Source: Klebsormidium nitens (taxonomy: Eukaryota; Streptophyta; Klebsormidiophyceae; Klebsormidiales; Klebsormidiaceae). From it: 64,000 nt of DNA. This document shows, piece by piece, positions 25,016 through 34,785 of this stretch. Below the pieces are notes generated by a model. That model ran no database searches and had not been told where the DNA came from. It saw only the letters and a list, made by a program, of their open reading frames with translations. The stretch lies in NCBI GenBank assembly GCA_000708835.1, contig DF237230.1:1-64000 (forward strand). The letters are read 5' to 3'. Numbering within the stretch: position 1 is the stretch's first letter; each line of letters begins with the position of its first letter. The position numbers were made by a program, and so were the translations under genes.

Positions 25016-25145
25016 TAGCAAGCCGAAGCAAGCTGTCCGTCAAATGAACCAAAGTTCACTGTCCGCCCTAGCAAGCCGAAGCAAGCTGTCCGTCAGAGCA
25101 AGCCAAAGCAAGCTGTTCACCAGAGCAAACCGAAGTTTGCTGTTC
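25016..25145 (+). repeat. Short tandem repeat, about 27-30 bp
   Basis: The word AGCAAGCCGAAGCAAGCTGT and variants (AGCAAGCCAAAGCAAGCTGT, AGCAAACCGAAGTTTGCTGT) recur about four or five times. The array lies between the Gag-like ORF and the upstream basic ORF. Confidence 0.75.
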
Positions 25146-25383
25146 GACAAACCAGGCAGAAAGCGCCCGGCCGGCAAGTGGCACTGGTCCACTTGCCTCC
25201 ACAATCCCTTCCACGGGATATCACCCCCTGGTCTCGCAGCGTTTTGCTTTGAGAACACAGGTTTCGGTAGTCAGGTGAGTCCCGCGGTGTAACTGCAAGT
25301 AGGCGTAAAAGTGACACGCTCAAGCAGAAACAACGGGACGGTCACACGACCCAAGAAAGCAACCACAATGTCTTTCCTCACCC

Positions 25384-26301
25384 CTAGCGACGGGACTGGG
25401 GAATGGTGATGCGGATGCCGTTGCCAAACTCGATGACGGCAGCGTCGCTGTCCCTGGCAGGTGAGCGACGTGGCGGCGTCCGATCACGTGGCTTGGGCGG
25501 CGACCTCGAGTTGTCGTGGAAACGACGCGGCGGGGAGCGAGAACGCTGGCGCTGAACTGGTGCAGGGCCCCAGTCACGTCCCCTGTCGCGCGCGTTGTTG
25601 TTGGCGCGGCCACCACGCCCCCCACGACCACCGTTGGCAATGGATGCAGGTGCGCGCGCTGCTGCAGGCCTGCCTTGGGCAGTGCCTGGTACTGGTCCGG
25701 GCCCGGCCGCGGCGATGCGTGCGCGCTCCTCGCGGGAGAGGCGCAGATCGGGTGCAGCGCGGCGACGTGCAGACAGGTGGGCCTCAGCGTTTGGTGCTGC
25801 AGCTCCCTGGTTCTGCTTGGCCCGCTTCTTCTTGTCCTTCTTAGCCTGCTGGGCAGCAGCAGACTTGTAAGTGGGTTCAGGTGGGAGTACCAGCTCTGTC
25901 CCTGGCGCAGGCACACCGAGCAAGTCACGATGCAAACCACTCCCTCCTCCCTCAAGACCACCGGCAAGTCCGGAAGCAGCACTCGCGCGCGAGTCCACAA
26001 GCATGGGATCCTCAATCCCGCGTTCCCGTTCCGGCGGCGCCACGTAGGTGCCGTCAGACTTGGACCTGTTGACGATGCGCTGGCGCTCGCGGAAACCTTC
26101 AAGCTCGTCTTGAGTGCCGAGGAAGCGGAGCCCAAGCTCAATGTCAAACACCTCCTTGGTGGGCTCAGCGTTACGCTCGTTCTTCTCGTTGTACCCATGG
26201 GGCCATTCTGCGGCTCCACCATCCTGCATTGCTAAGGACTGCCATAATGGCGCACGGTCAGCTACAGCGCGCTGCGCGCTAGGGTTCAGACCTGTGCTCA
26301 C
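25384..26301 (-). CDS. Basic RGG/RS-rich ORF upstream of the Gag-like ORF
   Basis: An uninterrupted 305-codon minus-strand ORF. Residues ~1-110 are mixed (FDIELGLRFLGTQDELEGFR). Residues ~150-300 are very basic and low in complexity, with KKDKKKRAKQNQ, GGRGGRGGRANNNARDRGRD and RQRSRSPPRRFHDNSRSPPK. Such RGG and RS segments usually bind RNA. It lies upstream of, and in the same orientation as, the Gag-like ORF, and ends with IEFGNGIRITIPQSRR. It could be the first ORF of the same element (a nucleocapsid-like product) or an independent gene. No family assignment is possible by eye. The ORF is intact while its neighbour is frameshifted. Confidence 0.5.
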   Translation of the reverse strand: MSTGLNPSAQRAVADRAPLWQSLAMQDGGAAEWPHGYNEKNERNAEPTKEVFDIELGLRFLGTQDELEGFRERQRIVNRSKSDGTYVAPPERERGIEDPMLVDSRASAASGLAGGLEGGGSGLHRDLLGVPAPGTELVLPPEPTYKSAAAQQAKKDKKKRAKQNQGAAAPNAEAHLSARRRAAPDLRLSREERARIAAAGPGPVPGTAQGRPAAARAPASIANGGRGGRGGRANNNARDRGRDWGPAPVQRQRSRSPPRRFHDNSRSPPKPRDRTPPRRSPARDSDAAVIEFGNGIRITIPQSRR

Positions 26302-28301
26302 TTATGCATCCTCAGTCAGGCGCCATTGCGCTCAGCAGGTGTGCGTCTGTCCTTCAAAAGCATGCACCTTCAGAAGGCTGTCAAAGTGCTGCTCAAACAG
26401 AAGCGCAAGAACAGCGACGTGGATCTGAAAATCTGCCCTTAGCAAAATGCAACAGCGGCAAATCAGCCCGTAACGCCCCGATCCAAGTGGTAAAATGCGG
26501 CAAAACACCAAGCAAATTCTTGGCTGTCCTACAGCACCTTCCTAAAGTGACGGAGCTCCAAAATCAGAATTTTCCTGCTCCCGACGTCAAAGATCTGAAA
26601 TCATGCAACGCGGCCAATGCCCTGTCACCGCACAAGATGCAACCCCCTGAGGTGCCCTTGCTGGTCCGTAAGGTGTCAAATGTGCCGCTGTAGCCAAAAT
26701 CAGCCTTTAGCCTCCTTTCACAAAGGAAACCCTACGTAAAAGTCAAAGTGCCGGAACGTCTAAAATCCATGCCACTTCAACCCGACTAGCTCCGCAATGC
26801 AGCCAAGCTCAAACCAAAGCATGATCTACTTGCAAGTCGTAGGAGAAGGCCTCCCGGAGTCGTGGCTACCGGGGCGGTCTCTCAAGACATGCATTTGCAC
26901 GGACGCAATGGTTTAAGACAAGGTCACCGGAGAATGATCATTCATGCTAAGAAATCACATGTATCAATGAGAACACATGAGAAGCACCGAAGATAATACC
27001 TTCACTTCAATGGGCAGCCCTTCTGTAAGAAGCGGCTCCTTCCTCTCCTTCTCTCCTTCAAGGTCACTTGCAAGTAGATGTCTAAGAGTTGGTTGGGAGC
27101 TTCCTTATAGCTAGGCATGCTACTTGGGTAGTCATTATCCAACCGGTTACACAAAGACAACTCGGAGCAAGTGTGTCACTGTTTATACTGTTAACCGAGT
27201 ACCAACCCGTACTAAATAGTCTAGCCACGGGCAAGCATTGTATTAACCACTAAAGTACCGTTTTATATGATTAACACCGAGTATCGAACTCGAGTCGGTT
27301 TACTACGAATTACCTATTTCGTGAATCCCGGATTTAGGTGATTCCGACTTGAAAGCTAAATCGACGGCCGGAAATAGGGCCACAATCGGGCCACCGTCCG
27401 ATGATCCCGAATTAAGGCTAAAAAGTAGGTTGTTGTCCCAAATATACAGCCCTAAATATGCTAATGAATGTTAAGGGTAATGTAGGCCGCAGTTGTAGTT
27501 GTAGTCGGAATGTGTCGCCCCTAGTTGTCGTCACAACCGCTACACGTGGCAGTCGTGTCTACATATCGCCTCGATCCATTGCACGAGCTCGGAATCGACA
27601 TGCCACAGCGCCGAGACTGTACGTCATGACATGGACTGCGCTACGCAGCCGATGCAGGTACCGTCATACCAGGACTACCGGTACCGATTACGACAGCACC
27701 GGCGGTCCCTACAGTCACCCCGGCAACCCTCTTTGGACGTCCATGTAACCAACCTCTTGCCTTGCCCCATGCCAAAGTTTGGTGCATCTAAGATAGGGAG
27801 CTTGCCTTTTTGGTGTGCTATTGCTCCTTTGCTGTTGTCCTTGGATACAAAACGGAGAATTCCGGAATGACAAGGGTCAGACAACAAACAAACAAAAGGA
27901 TCCAGCTTCTTGTCAATTGTAACTTCTTCCCTCCATCATACGAGATAGGCTGGAATGCTTGCCAAGCCCCCACGAATCTGGCTACGTTTTGCCTCAAACG
28001 CTGGCCTTGCTCGAAATAACCTGGGAGGTTTTTCGTGGCATTCAATGGGTCTGGAGTCGTGTGCAACCGCAATGAATTTACGCTGCCTTTTTTTCTGTTA
28101 GTACTAGTTCCTGTAAAAGAAGCCTAGTATTTTCCATCGTGGGTTTGGCTGGGTTAAGTGATTGGTTCCATTATTTCCACTTAGCTTCAGCTACCGCCTG
28201 TCCCCGATCCAAGTCACAACTGCTCAACAATCTTGGCGAACTCGTAGTCTCGTACTCGTGAGGAACGAGAGGGGACGTTACTCCACATAAATACAGCTTA
28301 A
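26302..28301. other. No gene recognised
   Basis: About 2 kb of AT-richer sequence without coding-like exons. A 5' LTR for the minus-strand element would be expected in its first part, but I saw no direct repeat of the 20.2-20.9 kb sequence. Confidence 0.4.
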
Positions 28302-28324
28302 TTAGAACCACTAGAACCGTATAT

Positions 28325-28349
28325 AAGTGCGCCATATATGGCGCAGCTT
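28325..28349. repeat. CArG palindrome, copy 1
   Basis: AAGTGCGCCATATATGGCGC followed by AGCTT. The core CCATATATGG fits the CArG consensus CC(A/T)6GG bound by MADS-box factors. Confidence 0.75.
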
Positions 28350-28543
28350 GCCTCGTTCAAAATAAATGTGCAAAAAGTGGAAAATGACTAAAAACAAATA
28401 TTTTAAAATTATGGTAGGTTACTATTGACCCTTTTCAACATATGTAACATCCTAACTTGTTGAAAAGTTAAAAGTTCCACCCACAGCAAGCTTGGAAACA
28501 AATGCAAGCCGGAATCAGCAGGCTCCCGTTTTGCCCCAGGAAT

Positions 28544-28567
28544 AAGTGCTCCATATATGGCGCACTT
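28544..28567. repeat. CArG palindrome, copy 2 (internal)
   Basis: AAGTGCTCCATATATGGCGC followed by ACTT. It differs from a perfect 24-bp palindrome at one position. Confidence 0.75.
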
Positions 28568-28971
28568 AAATTTTGGCGGTTTATTTCAAGGGTCTACAAG
28601 CATTTTTTTCGCAAACTCCGTTCATGGCTACCTTTGGGGTGATCAAAGGATCTCGTACACACTCTTACATGTTTGAAAGCTCAAAAACGTGATGCACAAA
28701 CCTAGCATTGGTTACGTCGAAAACTGCGCCGTGAGAGCCCGATAAGCTTATTTGGTGTTCGGTTCGAACGTATCGGTGCTTTTTGATATGGATATCCTTT
28801 GGTGAGTTGTTGCCAACCTATTGTGGAAATAACCGGGCTTTTAAAATGACATTCCTCAAATTTTTGGAGGCTCGGCGTGGGCAATTCTAGGCATTTTTCT
28901 GCATTTTTGACCATTTGTTAGGGCAAATAATTGTCCAAAATAGGCAAAAACATTAGCATTTTCGCAGTTTC

Positions 28972-29044
28972 AGCCTTGCGGGACTCGAACCTCGGTACCT
29001 TAGGTCCAGACCACTGTGTACTAACCCGGTAGACTATCCGAGCA
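28972..29044 (-). tRNA. tRNA-like segment inside the TIR element
   Basis: On the minus strand TGCTCGGATAGTCTACCGGG with TTAGTACACAGTGG resembles an A box. GGTTCGAGTCC is a perfect B box and CGAGGTTCGAGTCCCG a plausible T arm. The acceptor strands do not pair (TGCTCGG against CAAGGCT) and no clean anticodon stem is seen. A tRNA pseudogene or a tRNA-derived promoter fits better than a working tRNA. Confidence 0.5.
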
Positions 29045-29251
29045 TGTCAACAAATTTCAAAATATATACATAATACTGCATTCCGCGCGACCAGCCTTTG
29101 AATGACGCGTGTTACCTAGTTGAAATATCGGCTGAAAATTTTTTCGGGTCGAAATCGAGTGCTAGGGGGGTACTAAGACAGGGTAACGACGTCGGAATCG
29201 GAAAAATGTTCAAAACGAGGCCGTGGCAAATTTGCAAACCTTTGAAAAGGA

Positions 29252-29275
29252 AAGTGCGCCATATATGGCACACTT
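29252..29275. repeat. CArG palindrome, copy 3
   Basis: AAGTGCGCCATATATGGCAC followed by ACTT, part of the right inverted terminus. Confidence 0.75.
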
Positions 29276-29530
29276 ACGGTTCTAGTGTATTCTAAAGGCG
29301 AAGGCGGATTAATTCGCCTTCAATCATTGCTATCCGCTGATCTGGTTCCGCTCGAGCGGCTCAACACGGGCTGCGGCGAGGAAAGCATTGCTATTATGTT
29401 CCACTCCGTTTGTTCCGCTCCGTCCCCGGAGCATCGCCGTCACGTTTGACCAGACCTAGCTAGTTGATAGAAAGGACTTCAGACTGAAACCATTCGTTCC
29501 GTTCGTTCCGTTCCGCCAGATTCCCCAAAG

Positions 29531-29989
29531 GTCACCTGCACCAACACGGGCGGCGGCTTCAGCCGCGAATGCCCGAGGATCGTCATCAGTACCGCAAGGG
29601 GAAACGGGACGATTGGAAACTGCGTCTGCGCCAATACGACGTTCCCCGTCGAAAACGTGTGTCAGGCCAACGTCGCGTGCGCCCTCTGTACCAGGGGTTG
29701 TAACATGGATTCGGACTGCCCGTTCAACAATGTCTGCGCAACTAGCTGCGCGGGGATGGCGCCTCCGGCGTTGGTCCTCGCTTTTGGGACCTTTGCCGGG
29801 CCGCTGCGTTCCCAAGTGTGGCCCGGGGCAACCCCCCGTAAACCGTTGCTGATCAGCGGTGGGAAAGTAGGGGTAGTGAGGGAGTGCGCTCCTACTTACC
29901 GGAGCGTGAAGCTGCTATCGACCCGTTACCATTGTACAGTTTGCATCTCCGTGTTCGAGCCGTTTGGTTCGGTCACGTCGTACGTCTGA
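29531..29989 (+). CDS. Exon of a Cys-rich, probably secreted protein
   Basis: An open frame after CCCCAAAG runs 153 codons to TGA. Its first 75 residues hold about twelve cysteines (CTNTGGGFSREC, GNCVCANTTF, VACALCTRGCNMDSDCPF, NNVCATSCAG), a pattern of disulfide-bonded extracellular modules. The cysteines stop near 29750, so the true exon may end there, although no strong donor is seen at that point. A short similar phrase (NTGCGEES) occurs upstream near 29370. No family is assigned and no signal peptide is visible in this exon. Confidence 0.35.
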   Translation, partial: VTCTNTGGGFSRECPRIVISTARGNGTIGNCVCANTTFPVENVCQANVACALCTRGCNMDSDCPFNNVCATSCAGMAPPALVLAFGTFAGPLRSQVWPGATPRKPLLISGGKVGVVRECAPTYRSVKLLSTRYHCTVCISVFEPFGSVTSYV

Positions 29990-30882
29990 GGAGTCGGAGG
30001 TTTGATCAGGATAACGGCATTTACGTCGTTTAGGATGCCGTCGCGCTTGACGACGATAGACGTGAATTTGATAGACCTATACGAACCCAAACAAACCTGA
30101 GGCTGTCCAAGCTATTCAGCGCCCTACACAATGACTTAGAAAGACGTAAATGAACACTGCTTTTTTGTAGGCTCGTGCACAATTCCTAAGGAGAATCTAG
30201 TAAGAGTTTTATGGCATATTTCGAAAACTGAGAATGCCTATATCACAACAGCCGCGAAAGAGAAGCTTTGACCACGACAACTCTTTCCGTTTCCAAAGTA
30301 CGATACAAACGCCTATCAATCGAACGAGACTTCCATCATTCGATCTTTAACGACTCAGAACCGTTAAGTTAACGGAAACTTCCGTTCGAATATCAAGTAC
30401 AACATGCCCAATGAAAAGACGCATTCCCAGCCCAACATGCATACACTGCACAACGTCCTCCAACCACTTCACGTCCACTAACTACTTAATGCATGAATCA
30501 AATGCAACATGAGCAGCTTCGCGCCGCGGCGTGCCCGTTTATCGACTCAGATATTTTCATCGTAAACATTCACAAGGCATTCACACGTGATCATCGACTA
30601 ACTACGAATATTCGCATACTCATTTGCAGATATCATGACCAGTGTTTCCACGAATCGTACAATTATTCGCATCAGGTTCAAGCCTGCAGCTTCAATGGCA
30701 GCCAACATTAGTGTCTTAGTGCGACAGGGACTTCTAGCCGCATAGCGATCAGTATTGACTCTTCAAGTGCACGTACCTAAAGGAGTTAACCTACTCCGAC
30801 CAGCTTCCAACTGCAGATGATGGAACCAACAACCAGCAAAACAATTAACACCAGGGACAAGGCCATCTTATCTTCAAACCCC

Positions 30883-32775
30883 TTATTCAGAAGAATCAGT
30901 TTCGGAACCGGATTCAAAAGCCTGTCTCTTGGGAGACTCTCTCTCGGCTTGATCTGCTGCGTAGTCTCCGGCCACGATCTTCGCCGCTTCGAACTTGTTC
31001 CCATTGCTCGGGTCCGTCTTCACGAGCCACCCGGTGCACGGCATAACCCCTTTTCCGTCCTCGGTCACCGACACCCCGCAGCTCCCGGCCACAAGCAGGT
31101 TGTCGGTTTGGACCCCGGGTTTCACCCGCGCATCAACCAGGATGAACGGGCACTCCACGAGCCCGCTCGGGGGATTCTCCCGGTCAATCGCTTTGCGGCG
31201 GCGCATCACCCCTTTAACTTCTTCATAAGGAAAGAAAGCGCAGAGCCAGCCCGAGATATGCTGGGGGGAAGGCCCCGACTGATGGCCCGACTCTGCGCTT
31301 AGCACCCGGCTCCACCAGTCCTGGTCCACGTTGCCCCGGTACGTACCCACCAGGCGCTCTAAGACCGTCTCTAGTGTGTCCAGCCACCAGTCCAGGCCGA
31401 TGTTCAGCGCGCGCAGCGCGCGCGTCTTCTCCGTCAGGGCCTCCCAATCCGCGAGCATTCCGTGCAGTGTCACGGACGGAATTCCGCACTCTGGAACGGA
31501 CTTCCGCCTGGCGCAACCTGCTATTCCCATCTTGTAGACGAAGTAGTGCTTCATGGAATCCATGAGAACAATCTGGCTGGAGGTTTTGGCGACGAAGTCC
31601 GTCGTGGAGAAGTCGTTGACGCTAACTTTGGTGGTTTCTCCCTTCACGAGGTCGTCCAGCTCGTCGACGATGAGCTGGACGCACTTGGGCCACTCCAAGA
31701 GCGTCTTCTTCCCTGTAGCAAAACAAAGCTTTCACTTTGTTTGAGAGCGTCACAGTCAGCCATGGCTAAAAGGACTCAAGCATGAAATGGTTGACGCCTT
31801 CAGTGCAGATGTTGGAGGAAATGAGGAGAAACGACTGAGAGCTGAGATTGTCTGCACAAGCAAGAGATATGCAGCTACATGATGGCTGCTGTACAAAGTC
31901 CAAACGGGTCCTGAACACCAACGTCGTTTGAAGCTGCCGAACAAGTTCAGATCAAGACAAATCAGATATCCTAAGCTGTGTTGTTACGACTTCGCAAAAA
32001 ATGGGATGATCCTCATTACTCAAAAGTCCTGTCCAGTGCGAAGTTGTTCGTCCTTGGTGAGACGAATTGGTCAACAGCGCCTCTCCCTTGATATCCAAGA
32101 TGCAGTCTTCTTGGGCCATAAAACACGTGAACAACATACCAACATGCTGGAGCAAAGTAGAAACGGAAAACGTTACCCTGCTTTTCATAGGTTAGCATCC
32201 TAACGACTCGGGTCATGTGTTGTAATTTCCTTCAGATGACCTCCTCAGATAACCTCCTCAGCCAAGGGCTCTTTTTGATCGAGACCTTGCATCCAACAAC
32301 TCATCAACTTGATGCTGTTGGAGGTATTTGTGAGCTACTTGCTGACCAGCTCATAGGGTTGCTGTATCTATCTCGTTCTCCCGAGAATCCGGAAACAAAA
32401 TTTATCCTTGGAAATCCAGGGATTATATTCACCTGTCAGGAAATCAGTCACGTCGACCAGAATGTCCTTCTTCCCTTCATGGTCCACAAAGGTCTTCCTG
32501 TACTTCTCTGCGTTCTTGTCAGCCTGTAGATGCGCACTGACTCCCTGAGATACGGCCAGCCAGATGTCATCCGGACGCAGATGCAAACAGTAGCGTCCAG
32601 CATATGCAGCCGTAATAGCTCCCAAAAGGCCACTCTCAAACTTGCCGCTCCCAGTCGGAAGAACCATCCCCTCAGAGCAGTCGAAAACTTCCTTTTCTGC
32701 ATACCGCTTCTTTGAGCTTGCCCCTGTAGTCATGTGCTCGCGCAAGCTGTGAACAAAAAAATCCCGGCTCCTCAT
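30883..32775 (-). CDS. DUF4419 family protein
   Basis: Two minus-strand exons, 32433-32775 and 30883-31712, join in frame through LT-GKKTLLEW and give 390 residues. Family features: LHLRPDDIWLAVSQGVSAHL and FVDHEGKKDILV in the first exon; VNDFSTTDFVAKTSSQIVLM, CGIPSVTLHGMLADWEAL, the LDWWLDTLETVLERLV segment and WLCAFFPY in the second. DUF4419 proteins are known from fungi, algae and other protists, and their biochemical role is not established. The C-terminus is acidic and Ser-rich (ESGSETDSSE). The start ATG at 32775 is the best in-frame choice, since VHSLREHM then begins the conserved part. A continuation upstream through another exon is possible, because FFVHS follows an acceptor-like CACAG. 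Confidence 0.85.
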
Positions 32776-34337
32776 CCTTTGAAGCTGAATGGTGGCGCTT
32801 GCGCTGCTTGGAGACTCTGAGAGTTCTGGCTGTGATGTGAGGCGCTAAGACTTGCGTGCTGCTCGTTTGTTGCTCCATTTCTTGCTTTCCTTGGTTGTTC
32901 AACGTGCCTAATGATATAAGCAAGGCCGGGAGGGTGCCACGTCAAAAGTGCTTCTTTTTATGAGCGCCGAAGAGCAAAACGATGGCTTATAGAAGGCTCC
33001 CTTTTCAAAGATTCTTGTGCGCAAAAGACGTACCCCTATGCTCGACTGCAGAGATTGCTTCTGAGATGGGGTGATGTCACCTCCCAAAGAGCGGCCTCCC
33101 AGGTGTGTCAAACCTCGTGACTGCACGCAGACTGCCCGCGGCGCGCATCCGGGGCGCGCGCCAGACGGTCCCGGCAGCCGCGCCGCTGTCAAACCTCCAG
33201 GCAGGGTTTGGGGGTTTAGATTGGCGAAGTCGCGGCCGGTCGAAGTGCGCTCGATTTGCACACTGGACACAGCGCACGTGGTTTCAGGTTTTCTAAGCGT
33301 GAGGTGCGACTTCTCTTTGAATCGTTGTGGCATCGCGGCTTGCAGTGCCCCTCGCGTGCAGGCTCAAAGGCACGAGGTGGTATATGAGTTTTCAGATTGA
33401 CGTGAGGACCATTTCTCGAGGTCTGTTTTACATAACAGCTTTCCTGGGACGTTGTCCTTTCCATCCATCTCAAGCACGTATGCATCGGAGAGAACCTGAT
33501 CTTGTTCTTACGGCAACACTTTGACAGTAGAAGGGCACTTTCGTAGCCACGTTGAGCACGGGAATCTAGAATCTTATTCTGCAAGGAGGGCCTCGAGATC
33601 TCGACAACCCGAAATATCTCTCTGCAAAGGGTACGCACATATTGTGATAATAGCAATTGCTCATTAACAATGGCAAGTGCTCCTGGTTATGCTCCAATCA
33701 AGGCATCAACAGTGTGACTAAACCTCATGCGCCGTACAATAAGAGCAGACATGCGCAACATGATGCAGATGGAAGCGCGCACGTCAGGCGCGGTTGGCGA
33801 CTATCATGAATTCATCAATTAAATCAAGGCATTCACTTGGGATTCGGAAGCCGGACGTCGAAGAGATGCTCAAACATCCAGATGAAGGCGGCCAATATAT
33901 AACCTGTCGATGGACACTCGAAATATCACTGACGAGATTCGAGAAGATATACCAATCCATGCGTTTTATCAAGCAGACTTGACAAAGGTCCATCTATTCC
34001 GTTGCATGCATGTGTGTTACAGAAATATTATAATGTGCGGTGATGTGTAGCCACAGTTTCTGGCTAGTCCGAAGACGTCAAGGGCTTGGTGGCCCTTTCA
34101 AGGCTCCAATTTGGATCATCAAGATTGTTATATCTTCCTGTACAAATATGTATGTGCAGCCTGTTCCTCGAACAAAAGCCAGCCTTCATTTATAAATCAG
34201 GCTTAAACGGCCCCCCCAAGCCTTTTACCTCTCATCCAACTACCAATTTGTATGCTGATCAAAGCCGCGGTGAGCACGACTTTCTTCCTCTTTCTATGCA
34301 ATCTCATTGGACTACAGCCTGCCAAATATCTTCGGGG
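32776..34337. other. No gene recognised
   Basis: Promoter side of the DUF4419 gene, then sequence with only short ORFs lacking family motifs. Near 34.3 kb it merges into the exon-tail repeats of the DUF1772 gene. Confidence 0.45.
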
Positions 34338-34785
34338 GCCAAAATCCTGCACGAATGCACCTCGCCGTTCACTTTCTCACACTTTCACCCGTTCCAACTT
34401 TCTTCCCATTCTCTTTCCTACCGCTCATGTTCAATGATTCCGCTGCTACCATATTTACTCCGAACGGCGAGACCGACACCATAGTCCTGAACGCATGCAC
34501 TTGTGTCAATTCCCTTAAGCTTTCACCCGTTCCAAGTCTCCCCCCACTCTAGTTCCTAACGCTCAATCTGCTGCTACCATCACCCCGAACGCCGCGACCG
34601 ACACTAGAGCCCTCAACGCATGCAGCTCGTAGCGCTCACTTTGACTTTTACCACGTTTTCCCCCACCCTAGTTATTAACGCCCATCCCGCTGCTACCATC
34701 ACTCCGAACGCCGAAACGTACTGACTCCCCTGGACCTTACTTTTAGCCGTTCCAATTTTCTCCCCGTTCTAATTCTAACATTCAT
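34338..34785 (-). repeat. Tandem decayed copies of DUF1772 exon 2 tail
   Basis: The last ~65 bp of the coding exon (plus strand GCTACCATCACTCCGAACGC) recurs downstream of the stop at about 34690, 34571 and 34441, with a fainter fifth unit near 34338-34436. Spacing is 100-130 bp. The duplicated unit includes downstream non-coding sequence (TTTTCTCCCC, CCCTAGTTATTAACGC types). Confidence 0.8.

Larger units (their letters stand above)
28302..29293. mobile_element. Non-coding TIR element with CArG-type palindromes
   Basis: The left end reads TTAGAACCACTAGAACCGTA and the right end, reversed, reads TTAGAATACACTAGAACCGT. Both ends then run into a palindromic block with core GCGCCATATATGGCGC (left 28325-28349, right 29252-29275). 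A third block sits inside at 28544-28567. The element also has a CTTTTCAACA/TGTTGAAAAG inverted repeat (28431-28468) and a tRNA-like segment, but no ORF of note. A clear target-site duplication was not found. Starting at CACTA would suggest the CACTA superfamily, but the flanking triplets do not match, so the class is open. Confidence 0.65.

Noticed and set aside
28309-29287. Assignment of the TIR element to the CACTA superfamily from its CACTA...TAGTG inner ends
   Set aside because: The flanking triplets (AAC and TAT) do not form the 3-bp duplication, and the inverted repeat extends outward beyond CACTA.
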